From positions 1,674,001-1,738,000 of the forward strand of contig NZ_ARVX01000001.1 of NCBI RefSeq assembly GCF_000384375.1: a DNA stretch of 64,000 nt. The letters are read 5' to 3'. Positions 37,735 through 44,866 of the stretch are shown here, one piece after another; positions within the stretch are counted from its first letter, which is position 1, and the number at the start of each line of letters is the position of its first letter. The notes below the pieces were generated by a model. That model saw only the letters and a list, made by a program, of their open reading frames with translations, made no database searches and was not told where the DNA came from. The DNA comes from Methylotenera versatilis 79 (GTDB taxonomy: Bacteria; Pseudomonadota; Gammaproteobacteria; Burkholderiales; Methylophilaceae). A program made the translations under genes and the position numbers.

Positions 37735-40580
37735 TGGCCAACTACATTAAGCAAGTTGCGGCCGCTGCGCTAGCTTCAATCGATAGCGTATTAAGGCATT
37801 GGTGCCCAGGTGGTAAACGTGAAAGTCATGAGTATGTGGCGCTTAACCATAAACGCGCCGATAGCACGTTAGGCAGCTTTAAAGTTAATCTCAATACTGG
37901 TGCTTGGTCTGATTTTGCAGTGGATAAAAGCGGAGGCGATCTTGTTGCTTTAGTTGCATATTTAGATGACTTAACCCAATTTGAAGCAGCAAAACAGCTA
38001 GGCGCGTTTATTGGCATGCCCTACCAAAATAATGATACACAGAAAAGCGCTACAAGCTCGCAAAACAAAGCGGGCAAGGCTAGTTCATCAACCCAAAAAG
38101 ACGTTAGCGCGTGGGTAGCAGTCTTGCCTGTTCCCGCTAAAGCACCAGCACCGCCTGCAGCGCATTTTAAAAACGGCAAGCCATCGATGCAATGGACTTA
38201 TAGTTTGCCTGATGGCATAGCTTGTTATGTGTACCGTTTCGATGCGAAAACCGAAGGGGAACGTAAGCAGTTTGCACCCCTGACATATTGCGAACATACC
38301 ACTAGCAAAAAGCGTGAATGGCGCTGGCAGGGTTTGGCTGATCCTAGGCCGCTTTACAACCTTGATAAGATTATTAATCAGCCTAATCTGCTAGTGGTGG
38401 TTTGCGAGGGTGAAAAAGCCGCCGATGCTGCAGCCATTCTGCTACCGAACGCAATTATTACCACCATGCTTAACGGTGCTCAAAGCCCGAATAAATCGAA
38501 TTGGGCTGTATTGAAAGGCCGTAATGTTTGGTTATGGCCAGACAATGACGATGCTGGTAAAAAGTGCATGATCGCCATTGCAAATCTGTTGAAGATAGCT
38601 GCAGCTGCGAGCGTTAAAACAATCAATCTTAAAGCATTTAGCGGTTTGCCTGATAAAGGCGATGCTGCAGATCTGTTAGCTAGTGGCTTGACTGATCATG
38701 CAATGGATGAGTTAAGCAATCGTGATGATTTTTTCGCAGTGCAAAAGGTCACTGATACGATAGAAGCTACTAGCGATAATGATCACAGCCATAATCAAGA
38801 AAGCCGCTTTCATTTGAATGATGGTGGCTTATATTATTTTGGTAAAAGCGACGCTGGCAATGATGCGCCACCTTTGTGGATATGCTCAAAACTTGAAGTC
38901 ACAGCCGTGACGCGAGATGCTAAAAACGAGGCATGGGGACGATTACTTGAATTTGATGATTTAGATGGTGTGCATCATGCATGGGCAATGCCAATGGATC
39001 TATTAAGTGGCATGGGCAACGAGTATCGCAGTACGCTGCTAGCGATGGGCTTGCAGTTATCCACCATGCCAAAAGCACGTAACTTGTTAACGCAATATAT
39101 TCAGACTGTAAAGATCGAGGCAAGGGCGCGTTGTGTGGAGCGTACAGGCTGGCATGATGGCATCTTTGTCATGCCGAATAAAACGATTGGTAGCCAACAA
39201 GAAAAGATCATTTTTCAATCAGCCAGCAACGCTCAAAGCACGTTCAAACAAAAGGGATCATTAGCCGCCTGGCAAGAGGCTATTGCTAAACCTTGTGCAG
39301 GTAACTCACGCTTGGTATTTGCGATTAGCGCCGCCTTTGCCAGTCCGTTACTTGAAGTGACTGGTATGGAAAGCGGGGGCGTGCATTTCCGCGGTGATTC
39401 TAGCACTGGAAAAACGACTGCTTTACGTGTTGCATCATCGGTATGGGGCGGGCTGGATTACATGCAGCGCTGGCGTGCTACAGATAATGGCTTAGAAGGC
39501 CTTTCATCACAGCATTCAGATTGTTTGCTAGTGCTTGATGAATTATCACAAGTAGATCCTAAATCAGCTGGCGAGGTTGCTTATATGCTGGCTAATGGTA
39601 GCGGTAAGATAAGAGGCTCTAAAACAGGAGGCAATAGCAAAACTTCAACATGGCGACTATTGTTTTTATCAAGTGGCGAGGCTGGGCTTACTGAACATAT
39701 GGCGATTGCAGGTCGTAAACCAAAAGCGGGGCAAGAGATCCGTTTACTTGATATACCTGCGGACGCGGGCAAGGGCTTCGGTATATTCGACACGCTGAAT
39801 GATCACATTGGCGGTGCGGCGTTTAGTAAAGCATTAAATGATGCAGTCGCTAAAAACTATGGCGTTGCATCGATCGCATTCTTAAATAAGCTAGTGCTTA
39901 ACCTGGATAAAATCAGTACACATGTTAAGGCTCTGCAAAAACAGTTCACCGAAAAGCACTTGGCTAGTGATTCAGGTGGTCAGGCAAGCAGGGCAGCTTT
40001 ACGCTTTGCGTTGATCGCTGCAGCGGGTGAGATTGCTACCGTGTGGGGCATTACAGGCTGGGCTAGTGGAGAGGCTATACAATCTGCTGATACATGTTTC
40101 AAGGCGTGGCTGCATCAACGTGGCGGTACAGGCAATGCCGAAGAAAGGGCAATGCTCGCCCAAGTGCAACGATTCTTTGAGCAACATGGTGAAAGCCGCT
40201 TTGCAGATTGGGATAGGCCAGCCAGCGATACATCGCAACACGCGCCCAAAACGCTGAATAAAGCAGGCTATCGCAAACACATCGATGCTAAAGATGATGC
40301 TGGCGAGCCTATTTACACAGGTGAAACATACGCCCAAGGCGATGAAAAGAAAGCCCACGATACAGAATATTATGTATTTACCGAGACGTTTCGATCTGAA
40401 ATATGTGCTGGTTACGATTATAAAGTTGTGCAAAAATTATTAGACAAACACGGTGCGCTAGTTAGACCGAAAACGGGCAAGGCGTACACTCGCAACGAGC
40501 GATTACCAGGCGAAGGTAAACAGGATATTTATAAAATCAACGTGAAAGTTTTTGGCTTGTTAGCTGAAAATGATGCATAA
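37734..40580 (+). CDS. P4 alpha-like primase-helicase (DUF927)
   Basis: A protein of 948 residues. The N-terminal region (about 17-85) with HWCPGG and KSGGDLVALVAYL resembles phage primase zinc/substrate domains. A TOPRIM-like domain follows with VVVCEGEKAADAAA near residue 223 and WPDNDDAGKK near residue 268. DUF927 starts near residue 350, with the ATPase Walker A GDSSTGKTT near residues 552-560 and Walker B LLVLDE near residues 599-604. It would prime and unwind the island origin. It lies between the two inverted iteron arrays, which it probably binds. The TTG at 37731 is an alternative start. Confidence 0.9.
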   Translation: MANYIKQVAAAALASIDSVLRHWCPGGKRESHEYVALNHKRADSTLGSFKVNLNTGAWSDFAVDKSGGDLVALVAYLDDLTQFEAAKQLGAFIGMPYQNNDTQKSATSSQNKAGKASSSTQKDVSAWVAVLPVPAKAPAPPAAHFKNGKPSMQWTYSLPDGIACYVYRFDAKTEGERKQFAPLTYCEHTTSKKREWRWQGLADPRPLYNLDKIINQPNLLVVVCEGEKAADAAAILLPNAIITTMLNGAQSPNKSNWAVLKGRNVWLWPDNDDAGKKCMIAIANLLKIAAAASVKTINLKAFSGLPDKGDAADLLASGLTDHAMDELSNRDDFFAVQKVTDTIEATSDNDHSHNQESRFHLNDGGLYYFGKSDAGNDAPPLWICSKLEVTAVTRDAKNEAWGRLLEFDDLDGVHHAWAMPMDLLSGMGNEYRSTLLAMGLQLSTMPKARNLLTQYIQTVKIEARARCVERTGWHDGIFVMPNKTIGSQQEKIIFQSASNAQSTFKQKGSLAAWQEAIAKPCAGNSRLVFAISAAFASPLLEVTGMESGGVHFRGDSSTGKTTALRVASSVWGGLDYMQRWRATDNGLEGLSSQHSDCLLVLDELSQVDPKSAGEVAYMLANGSGKIRGSKTGGNSKTSTWRLLFLSSGEAGLTEHMAIAGRKPKAGQEIRLLDIPADAGKGFGIFDTLNDHIGGAAFSKALNDAVAKNYGVASIAFLNKLVLNLDKISTHVKALQKQFTEKHLASDSGGQASRAALRFALIAAAGEIATVWGITGWASGEAIQSADTCFKAWLHQRGGTGNAEERAMLAQVQRFFEQHGESRFADWDRPASDTSQHAPKTLNKAGYRKHIDAKDDAGEPIYTGETYAQGDEKKAHDTEYYVFTETFRSEICAGYDYKVVQKLLDKHGALVRPKTGKAYTRNERLPGEGKQDIYKINVKVFGLLAENDA

Positions 40581-40598
40581 AGCTGACTGTATAGGATG

Positions 40599-40723
40599 GC
40601 TTAGGACGACTTGTCTGAACTGTCTTAACTTGTATAAAAAGGTTAAGACAGCTTCAAGTCAATAGATAAGCCGTGTCTGAACTGTCTTAACTGTCTGAAC
40701 TCAAAAAATCATTAGTTAAATTT
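40599..40723 (-). repeat. Right copy of the inverted repeat with six 9-bp iterons
   Basis: Reverse-oriented partner of 36245-36376. Iterons on the plus strand read TGTCTGAAC/TGTCTTAAC at 40612-40629, GTTAAGACA at 40642-40650, and a triple TGTCTGAAC-TGTCTTAAC-TGTCTGAAC at 40674-40700. The preserved count and spacing in both copies indicate functional constraint. The left end lies 18 bp after the primase stop. Confidence 0.9.
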
Positions 40724-40730
40724 AAAAGCG

Positions 40731-40747
40731 TGTAAATAGGGTTTACA
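40731..40747. promoter_or_regulatory. Dyad TGTAAATAGGGTTTACA beside the right iterons
   Basis: An inverted repeat TGTAAA / TTTACA with a 5-bp centre. It is a near copy of the dyad at 34316-34333 upstream of int, so the two may be bound by the same island protein. Confidence 0.45.
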
Positions 40748-40843
40748 AAAGGCCATCAGCGAATTAATTTCGGATGTTTTATTTATGAAGTTGATGGCTA
40801 AAGAAAACGAAATGCTATAAAAATTCTCGTTGCTACATGGATG

Positions 40844-40941
40844 GGGGCGGGTCAAAAGTTCACAGCAAAACATATCTAGACCGTCTGCTTCGTGGAATTT
40901 ACCCTGAGAGGAAAATTTAGAAAGGGGGGGGGTCGAAAAGC
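40844..40941 (+). other. Candidate cos-like packaging site
   Basis: Two G-rich boxes of the same form, GGGGGCGGGTCAAAAGT (40844-40860) and GGGGGGGGGTCGAAAAGC (40924-40941), flank a centre with TCTAGACCGTCTGC (40876-40889). From memory, boxes of the GGGGGGTCAAAA type around a GACC-containing centre occur at cos regions near small-terminase genes of several tailed phages. This stretch codes for nothing and lies in the position where satellites often keep a hijacked packaging site. This is inference only. Confidence 0.4.
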
Positions 40942-41081
40942 AGTGTTAAAAATTATTGCTATGATTAATAATAAATAACTTCGCTACGAAATTAAAATGT
41001 TGTTATTTTCTAGTATATGTATAAACAAATTCAATTATTAGCTCAAAATTTAATTTAAACGACACAAATTATTTGTTTTCC
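40942..41081. other. AT-rich gap before the ietAS-like operon
   Basis: No gene. The AT-rich stretch probably contains the promoter of the defence operon, but no clear -35/-10 pair stands out. Confidence 0.4.
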
Positions 41082-41127
41082 GTTACGATATCTAAAATTT
41101 TGTATCAATTTTAGGATTAAACGTAAC
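41082..41127. promoter_or_regulatory. Nested dyad abutting the ietA start codon
   Basis: GTTACG (41082-41087) is the exact inverse of CGTAAC (41122-41127), and inside it CTAAAATT (41092-41099) is the inverse of AATTTTAG (41107-41114) around a 7-nt loop. The structure touches the ATG at 41128 and the AGGA Shine-Dalgarno lies right after the inner arm. It could be a protein operator or an RNA fold that limits expression of the toxic pair. Confidence 0.5.
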
Positions 41128-42276
41128 ATGAGCTTTCCCCATTTGTCTGAAGTTTTGAAGATTTTGGACGGTGCATTAAAATCAAATTCTTCCATGGCAA
41201 TAAATTACGCCGGTCTACTGGCTGACAAGCTGGAAAAGGATGGCCAAAGAGAAGTTTCTGTAAGAATTAGAGAGAGACTATCTAGAGTTTCATCTGCAAT
41301 CGCTCATGCTCAAGATTCATCAAGACTTTCAGAAGGCCTTCCAATTGACAATGAAAGTAGATTGAATACGATAGATGTGAACATTCCTTCAACTACTCCT
41401 ATTCAATTATATTTGCCAAGTGCTACAAGGATCCGTATCGAAGAGTTCATCAAATCTTGCCAGAATTATGATGCTCTTAAATTAGCCAATGCTTCAAGTC
41501 CATTGCGGGTATTTTTATATGGTCCACCAGGTACAGGTAAAACACAAACAGCAAAGTGGATATCGCAGGAATTAGATCTTCCACTCTTAACAGTTCGTTG
41601 CGATACTTTAATAAGTAGCTTATTAGGCCAAACAAGCAAAAACATTCGAAAAGTATTTGATTATGTTGAGCAACGTCCATGCATATTATTCTTGGATGAA
41701 ATGGATGCATTAGCAACAGCTAGAGGTAACGAGCGTGATGTAGGTGAATTGCAGAGGGTAGTTATATCCTTGTTGCAAAATATTGATGCCTTAGGAGAAA
41801 ACACAATTATTGTTGCGGCTTCAAATCACGAAAAATTACTTGATCCAGCAATTTGGAGAAGATTTCCATTTTTGGTCCCATTACCCCTTCCAGATGTAGT
41901 TCTTAGAATTGAACTTTGGAAAGCAATGTTAGGCTCTTATGCCCCTGATAATCTCGACTGGAAATATTTAGCCGCCCGTTCAAACGCTATTTCAGGTTCT
42001 TTAATAGAACAAGTTTCTTTAGATGCAAAGCGTTCAGCCATTATGCAAGGCAGCGCTAAAGTGGATATTTCAGAACTTTACAGACGTCTTTCATTATCAT
42101 ATGCCATTTTAAATCGCCTCGTATTTTCTACAGTGAATCAGGAAGTTAAATGGCTAAGAGAGTGGGATGAAAAACAGTTTTCAATTAGAGAGCTGTCGCG
42201 CCTATATGGAATTTCGACAAGAAAAATAACGCAATTTATTAAAGGGGACATTGATGAAAAAGGGGCAGCCAGCTAA
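41128..42276 (+). CDS. ietA: AAA ATPase of an ietAS-like defence system
   Basis: A protein of 382 residues. AAA core: Walker A GPPGTGKT (about residues 132-139), Walker B LFLDEMDAL (about residues 188-196), sensor 1 VAASN near residue 231, and RRF near residue 243 as arginine finger. An N-terminal helical region of about 100 residues and a C-terminal segment with a SIRELSRLYGISTRKITQFI helix-turn-helix-like pattern flank it. Together with the next gene it matches ietAS, an AAA ATPase/subtilase pair reported as antiviral. The ATPase probably gates the protease. The gene overlaps ietS by 23 bp. Confidence 0.82.
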   Translation: MSFPHLSEVLKILDGALKSNSSMAINYAGLLADKLEKDGQREVSVRIRERLSRVSSAIAHAQDSSRLSEGLPIDNESRLNTIDVNIPSTTPIQLYLPSATRIRIEEFIKSCQNYDALKLANASSPLRVFLYGPPGTGKTQTAKWISQELDLPLLTVRCDTLISSLLGQTSKNIRKVFDYVEQRPCILFLDEMDALATARGNERDVGELQRVVISLLQNIDALGENTIIVAASNHEKLLDPAIWRRFPFLVPLPLPDVVLRIELWKAMLGSYAPDNLDWKYLAARSNAISGSLIEQVSLDAKRSAIMQGSAKVDISELYRRLSLSYAILNRLVFSTVNQEVKWLREWDEKQFSIRELSRLYGISTRKITQFIKGDIDEKGAAS

Positions 42277-44563
42277 TAGAGTTCCAAATAGTGGAAATCC
42301 TATTGCGCATGTAGTTTTTGAAGCACGTGATTTATCTGGAATCGAAGGAGGTGGTGGTGGCAACACTGAATTTGTTCCTGTAACACAAGAGTTACGGCAA
42401 AAATTGACTGAAGATTTGAGAGAAGTCGTTCAAATTGTTGCTCTAGAAACTAATCAATATCCTGAAATTCCAAGCGTTTTAGTTGTCAATTTGAGAGAAA
42501 ACGCAATTGCAAAAAGTCATAGACCCCTTGAAATGATTTATGAGGCGGGAATGTCTACAGCCGGACATGGTACTGCGAACGAAATGCTAGTTTCTGCCAG
42601 TTTAGATGGCTTGGCAGAATTGGAAAGAGTGGTTAATGAACGAAATATTTTGAAGATTAGGGCTAATCTAAGCACAGTTGAAAAATTCGAAGCATGGGGA
42701 TTAAACAAAAGGCTGCCAAAATATTTAAGAGGAATAGATGTAGCACAAATTTTTAACCTTCTAGAATTGATGGGCGATCGATTATTTTTAAGGCTTTTTA
42801 CACATCGTACAAAAAGTGTATCAAATTTAATTTTCAATTCATTTATAGATCTTTTGAAAAGGGGACAACTTCACTTTACTGTTTTAGAGCAAAAAACGGG
42901 GGGTGCAATCATTCTGCTAGAAAATAAAGGATTGTCACTAGAAGTATTTTCAAAAATAGTAAATTTTCCTGGCTTGAAATATCTAATGCCAGAGCCTCAA
43001 GTAACAACAGATCAATTAATGCATGCTGATAATGAAGAAATGGCTCCACAATTCAGTTTTCCTTCAGAAAACTATCCCACAGTTGCTGTATTTGACACAG
43101 GAGTTGATCCAGGTAACTTACAAATCAATCCTTGGGTAGTTGGAAGAGATATTTATGTACTCCCGCCAGACACAAATTTTGTTCATGGTACACAAGTAAG
43201 TTCTTTATTAATAAATGCGCATGGGCTGAATGCGAATCACACACAAATTCCAAACCTACCTTGTAATATTTATGACGTATGCGCACTTGAATCTTCTGGG
43301 TCTGGAATTGGGGATTTAATAATAAGGTTACGAGCTGCTCTAGCAAAAAATAATAAAATTAAAGTCTGGAATTTGTCTTTGGGGGGTGCTGAAATATCTG
43401 ACGACGAATTTAGTGAATTTGGTAAAGAGTTGGATCAACTAAGTGATGCATATAATGTATTGTTTGTAGTAGCTGCAGGAAATTATATAGGGGAGCCCAG
43501 AAGGGGTTGGCCGGTCGGAGCTGGATTATTTCCAGATAGAATATCTGAACCTGGTGATTCAATACGTGCGATAACTATTGGCTCTATAGCACATTTAGAA
43601 GATGAGAACAGTTTAGTTAAAATAGGCGAACCAGCACCATATTCTAGAAGAGGCCCCGGACCAGTATTTACCCCTAAGCCAGACATCGTACATCTTGGAG
43701 GTAATGCGGATGGAAGCCTAAAATCTAAAGCTATTGGAATTAATGTAATGATTCCTGATGGCACTTTAGTTTGTTCGTGTGGCACCAGCTTTGCTGCTCC
43801 TATCGCTGCTGCACTTGCTGCACATACTTGGCAATCTCTGGACATACCGAACCGAAATATTCCATTAGTTGTTACACCTTCGATGGTCAAAGCTTTATTA
43901 GTCCATAGTGCTGCTATTTCTTCCCCAGAACGTGACTCAAATGAACGTAGATATTATGGTTCTGGATTGCCAGTAGATCCCATGTCTGTACTCTTTGACT
44001 CTGAATCTAGTTTTACAGCAATGTTCGAAGTTGATCTTGCAGATGGAGTTAAATGGCGAAAATCACCATTTCCAATTCCTCCTTCTTTGATAATTGATGG
44101 AAAATTATCGTGTGAAATTATTATTACTGCTGCTTATGCCCCGCCTATTGATTCTTCTGCAGGGACTGAATATGTCAGAGTAAATGTTGATGTTGGGTTT
44201 GGGTTTTTGCAAACAACCGATGATGGTAAAGTCAAATTTACTGGCCAGGTACCTGCGGATGGAGAAATAGGTACCACCGGATTTGAGCAAGCCCAAATTG
44301 AATACGGAGGAAAATGGTCACCAATTAAAATTTACCGGAGGTCAATGCCTAAAGGAGTTAAAGCTGATAATTGGGCATTGCAAGCAACGATGTTGCGACG
44401 TGCAAATGAACCCACACTAGCAACTCCACTTAGGGTCAATATCATAATCACTTTAAGATCATTAAATGATAATCCTAATGTTTATAACGAAGGTCAAAGA
44501 TTACTAGCGGCTACTAATTGGATTACTCAGAAACTGCCAATAGGCGTGCCAGTGAAAATTTAA
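42254..44563 (+). CDS. ietS: Subtilisin-like serine protease of an ietAS-like defence system
   Basis: A protein of 769 residues with a complete S8 catalytic triad: Asp in AVFDTGVDPG (near residue 283), His in FVHGTQVSS (near residue 313) and Ser in GTSFAAPIAAA (near residue 512). No signal peptide or membrane segment is seen, so it acts in the cytoplasm, which is unusual for subtilases. The N-terminal 270 residues and C-terminal 220 residues are not recognised. AAAGGGG at 42241-42247 lies 6 bp from ATG 42254, so that start is preferred to TTG 42251. Expected to be unleashed on infection. Confidence 0.82.
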   Translation: MKKGQPANRVPNSGNPIAHVVFEARDLSGIEGGGGGNTEFVPVTQELRQKLTEDLREVVQIVALETNQYPEIPSVLVVNLRENAIAKSHRPLEMIYEAGMSTAGHGTANEMLVSASLDGLAELERVVNERNILKIRANLSTVEKFEAWGLNKRLPKYLRGIDVAQIFNLLELMGDRLFLRLFTHRTKSVSNLIFNSFIDLLKRGQLHFTVLEQKTGGAIILLENKGLSLEVFSKIVNFPGLKYLMPEPQVTTDQLMHADNEEMAPQFSFPSENYPTVAVFDTGVDPGNLQINPWVVGRDIYVLPPDTNFVHGTQVSSLLINAHGLNANHTQIPNLPCNIYDVCALESSGSGIGDLIIRLRAALAKNNKIKVWNLSLGGAEISDDEFSEFGKELDQLSDAYNVLFVVAAGNYIGEPRRGWPVGAGLFPDRISEPGDSIRAITIGSIAHLEDENSLVKIGEPAPYSRRGPGPVFTPKPDIVHLGGNADGSLKSKAIGINVMIPDGTLVCSCGTSFAAPIAAALAAHTWQSLDIPNRNIPLVVTPSMVKALLVHSAAISSPERDSNERRYYGSGLPVDPMSVLFDSESSFTAMFEVDLADGVKWRKSPFPIPPSLIIDGKLSCEIIITAAYAPPIDSSAGTEYVRVNVDVGFGFLQTTDDGKVKFTGQVPADGEIGTTGFEQAQIEYGGKWSPIKIYRRSMPKGVKADNWALQATMLRRANEPTLATPLRVNIIITLRSLNDNPNVYNEGQRLLAATNWITQKLPIGVPVKI

Positions 44564-44613
44564 AGTAATCTCAATTTTCAAGAATGCAATTCACTTACAT
44601 TAAGCAAACTTAT

Positions 44614-44640
44614 TTGGGGGTACAAATAGGGGTATAAATT
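44614..44640. promoter_or_regulatory. Right arm-type integrase sites
   Basis: TTGGGGGTACAAAT followed directly by AGGGGTATAAAT are tandem copies of the motif seen at 34376-34430 beside the integrase gene. This marks the right end of the island, 47 bp inside the tRNA-like repeat. Confidence 0.6.
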
Positions 44641-44686
44641 ATATTGGTAATTTATAAGTCCTATATTCTATTATCTTACAAGCCAT

Positions 44687-44710
44687 GATTCGACAGAGGC
44701 TCGCCCTCCA
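44687..44710 (+). repeat. Degenerate tRNA-Cys 3' end, attR-like
   Basis: GATTCGACAGAGGCTCGCCC followed by TCCA matches the tRNA-Cys end at 34240-34264 in 20 of 25 aligned positions with one gap. It probably is the right junction of the island. The weak match may reflect age or a different original target. Confidence 0.55.
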
Positions 44711-44794
44711 ACATCCCCAACAATCTCTATAAACGTTAATAAATTTGTTAAATTGTATTAAATCTTGCGCACTCGTTGCAGATAATCAAAGATT

Positions 44795-44818
44795 AATACT
44801 TTGTACAATTGTAGTATT
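44795..44818. promoter_or_regulatory. Dyad upstream of the lapB-like gene
   Basis: A perfect 10-bp palindrome TACAATTGTA (44804-44813) sits within AATAC / GTATT arms, about 50 bp before the start of the secretion operon. It could be an operator. Confidence 0.4.
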
Positions 44819-44866
44819 ATGCAAATGTTGATACATTACTTTAAGTACATAATTTAACGGGTTGAA

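Larger units (their letters stand above)
34265..44710 (+). mobile_element. Integrated satellite-like island (P4/PICI type) in tRNA-Cys
   Basis: The island holds integrase, AlpA-like regulator, primase-helicase, inverted iteron arrays, a cos-like segment and an ietAS-type defence cargo, framed by a tRNA 3' end and its imperfect copy. Tandem arm-type sites lie next to both ends. No capsid, portal, terminase or conjugation genes are present, so the element could only move by its own integrase plus helper functions. The integrase gene lies next to the intact tRNA, as expected. The cargo region is visibly AT-rich compared with flanking chromosome. The right boundary is less certain than the left. 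Confidence 0.82.

Noticed and set aside
34265-44710. Island as an integrative conjugative element or intact prophage
   Set aside because: No relaxase, type IV secretion, capsid, portal, tail or terminase genes are present.
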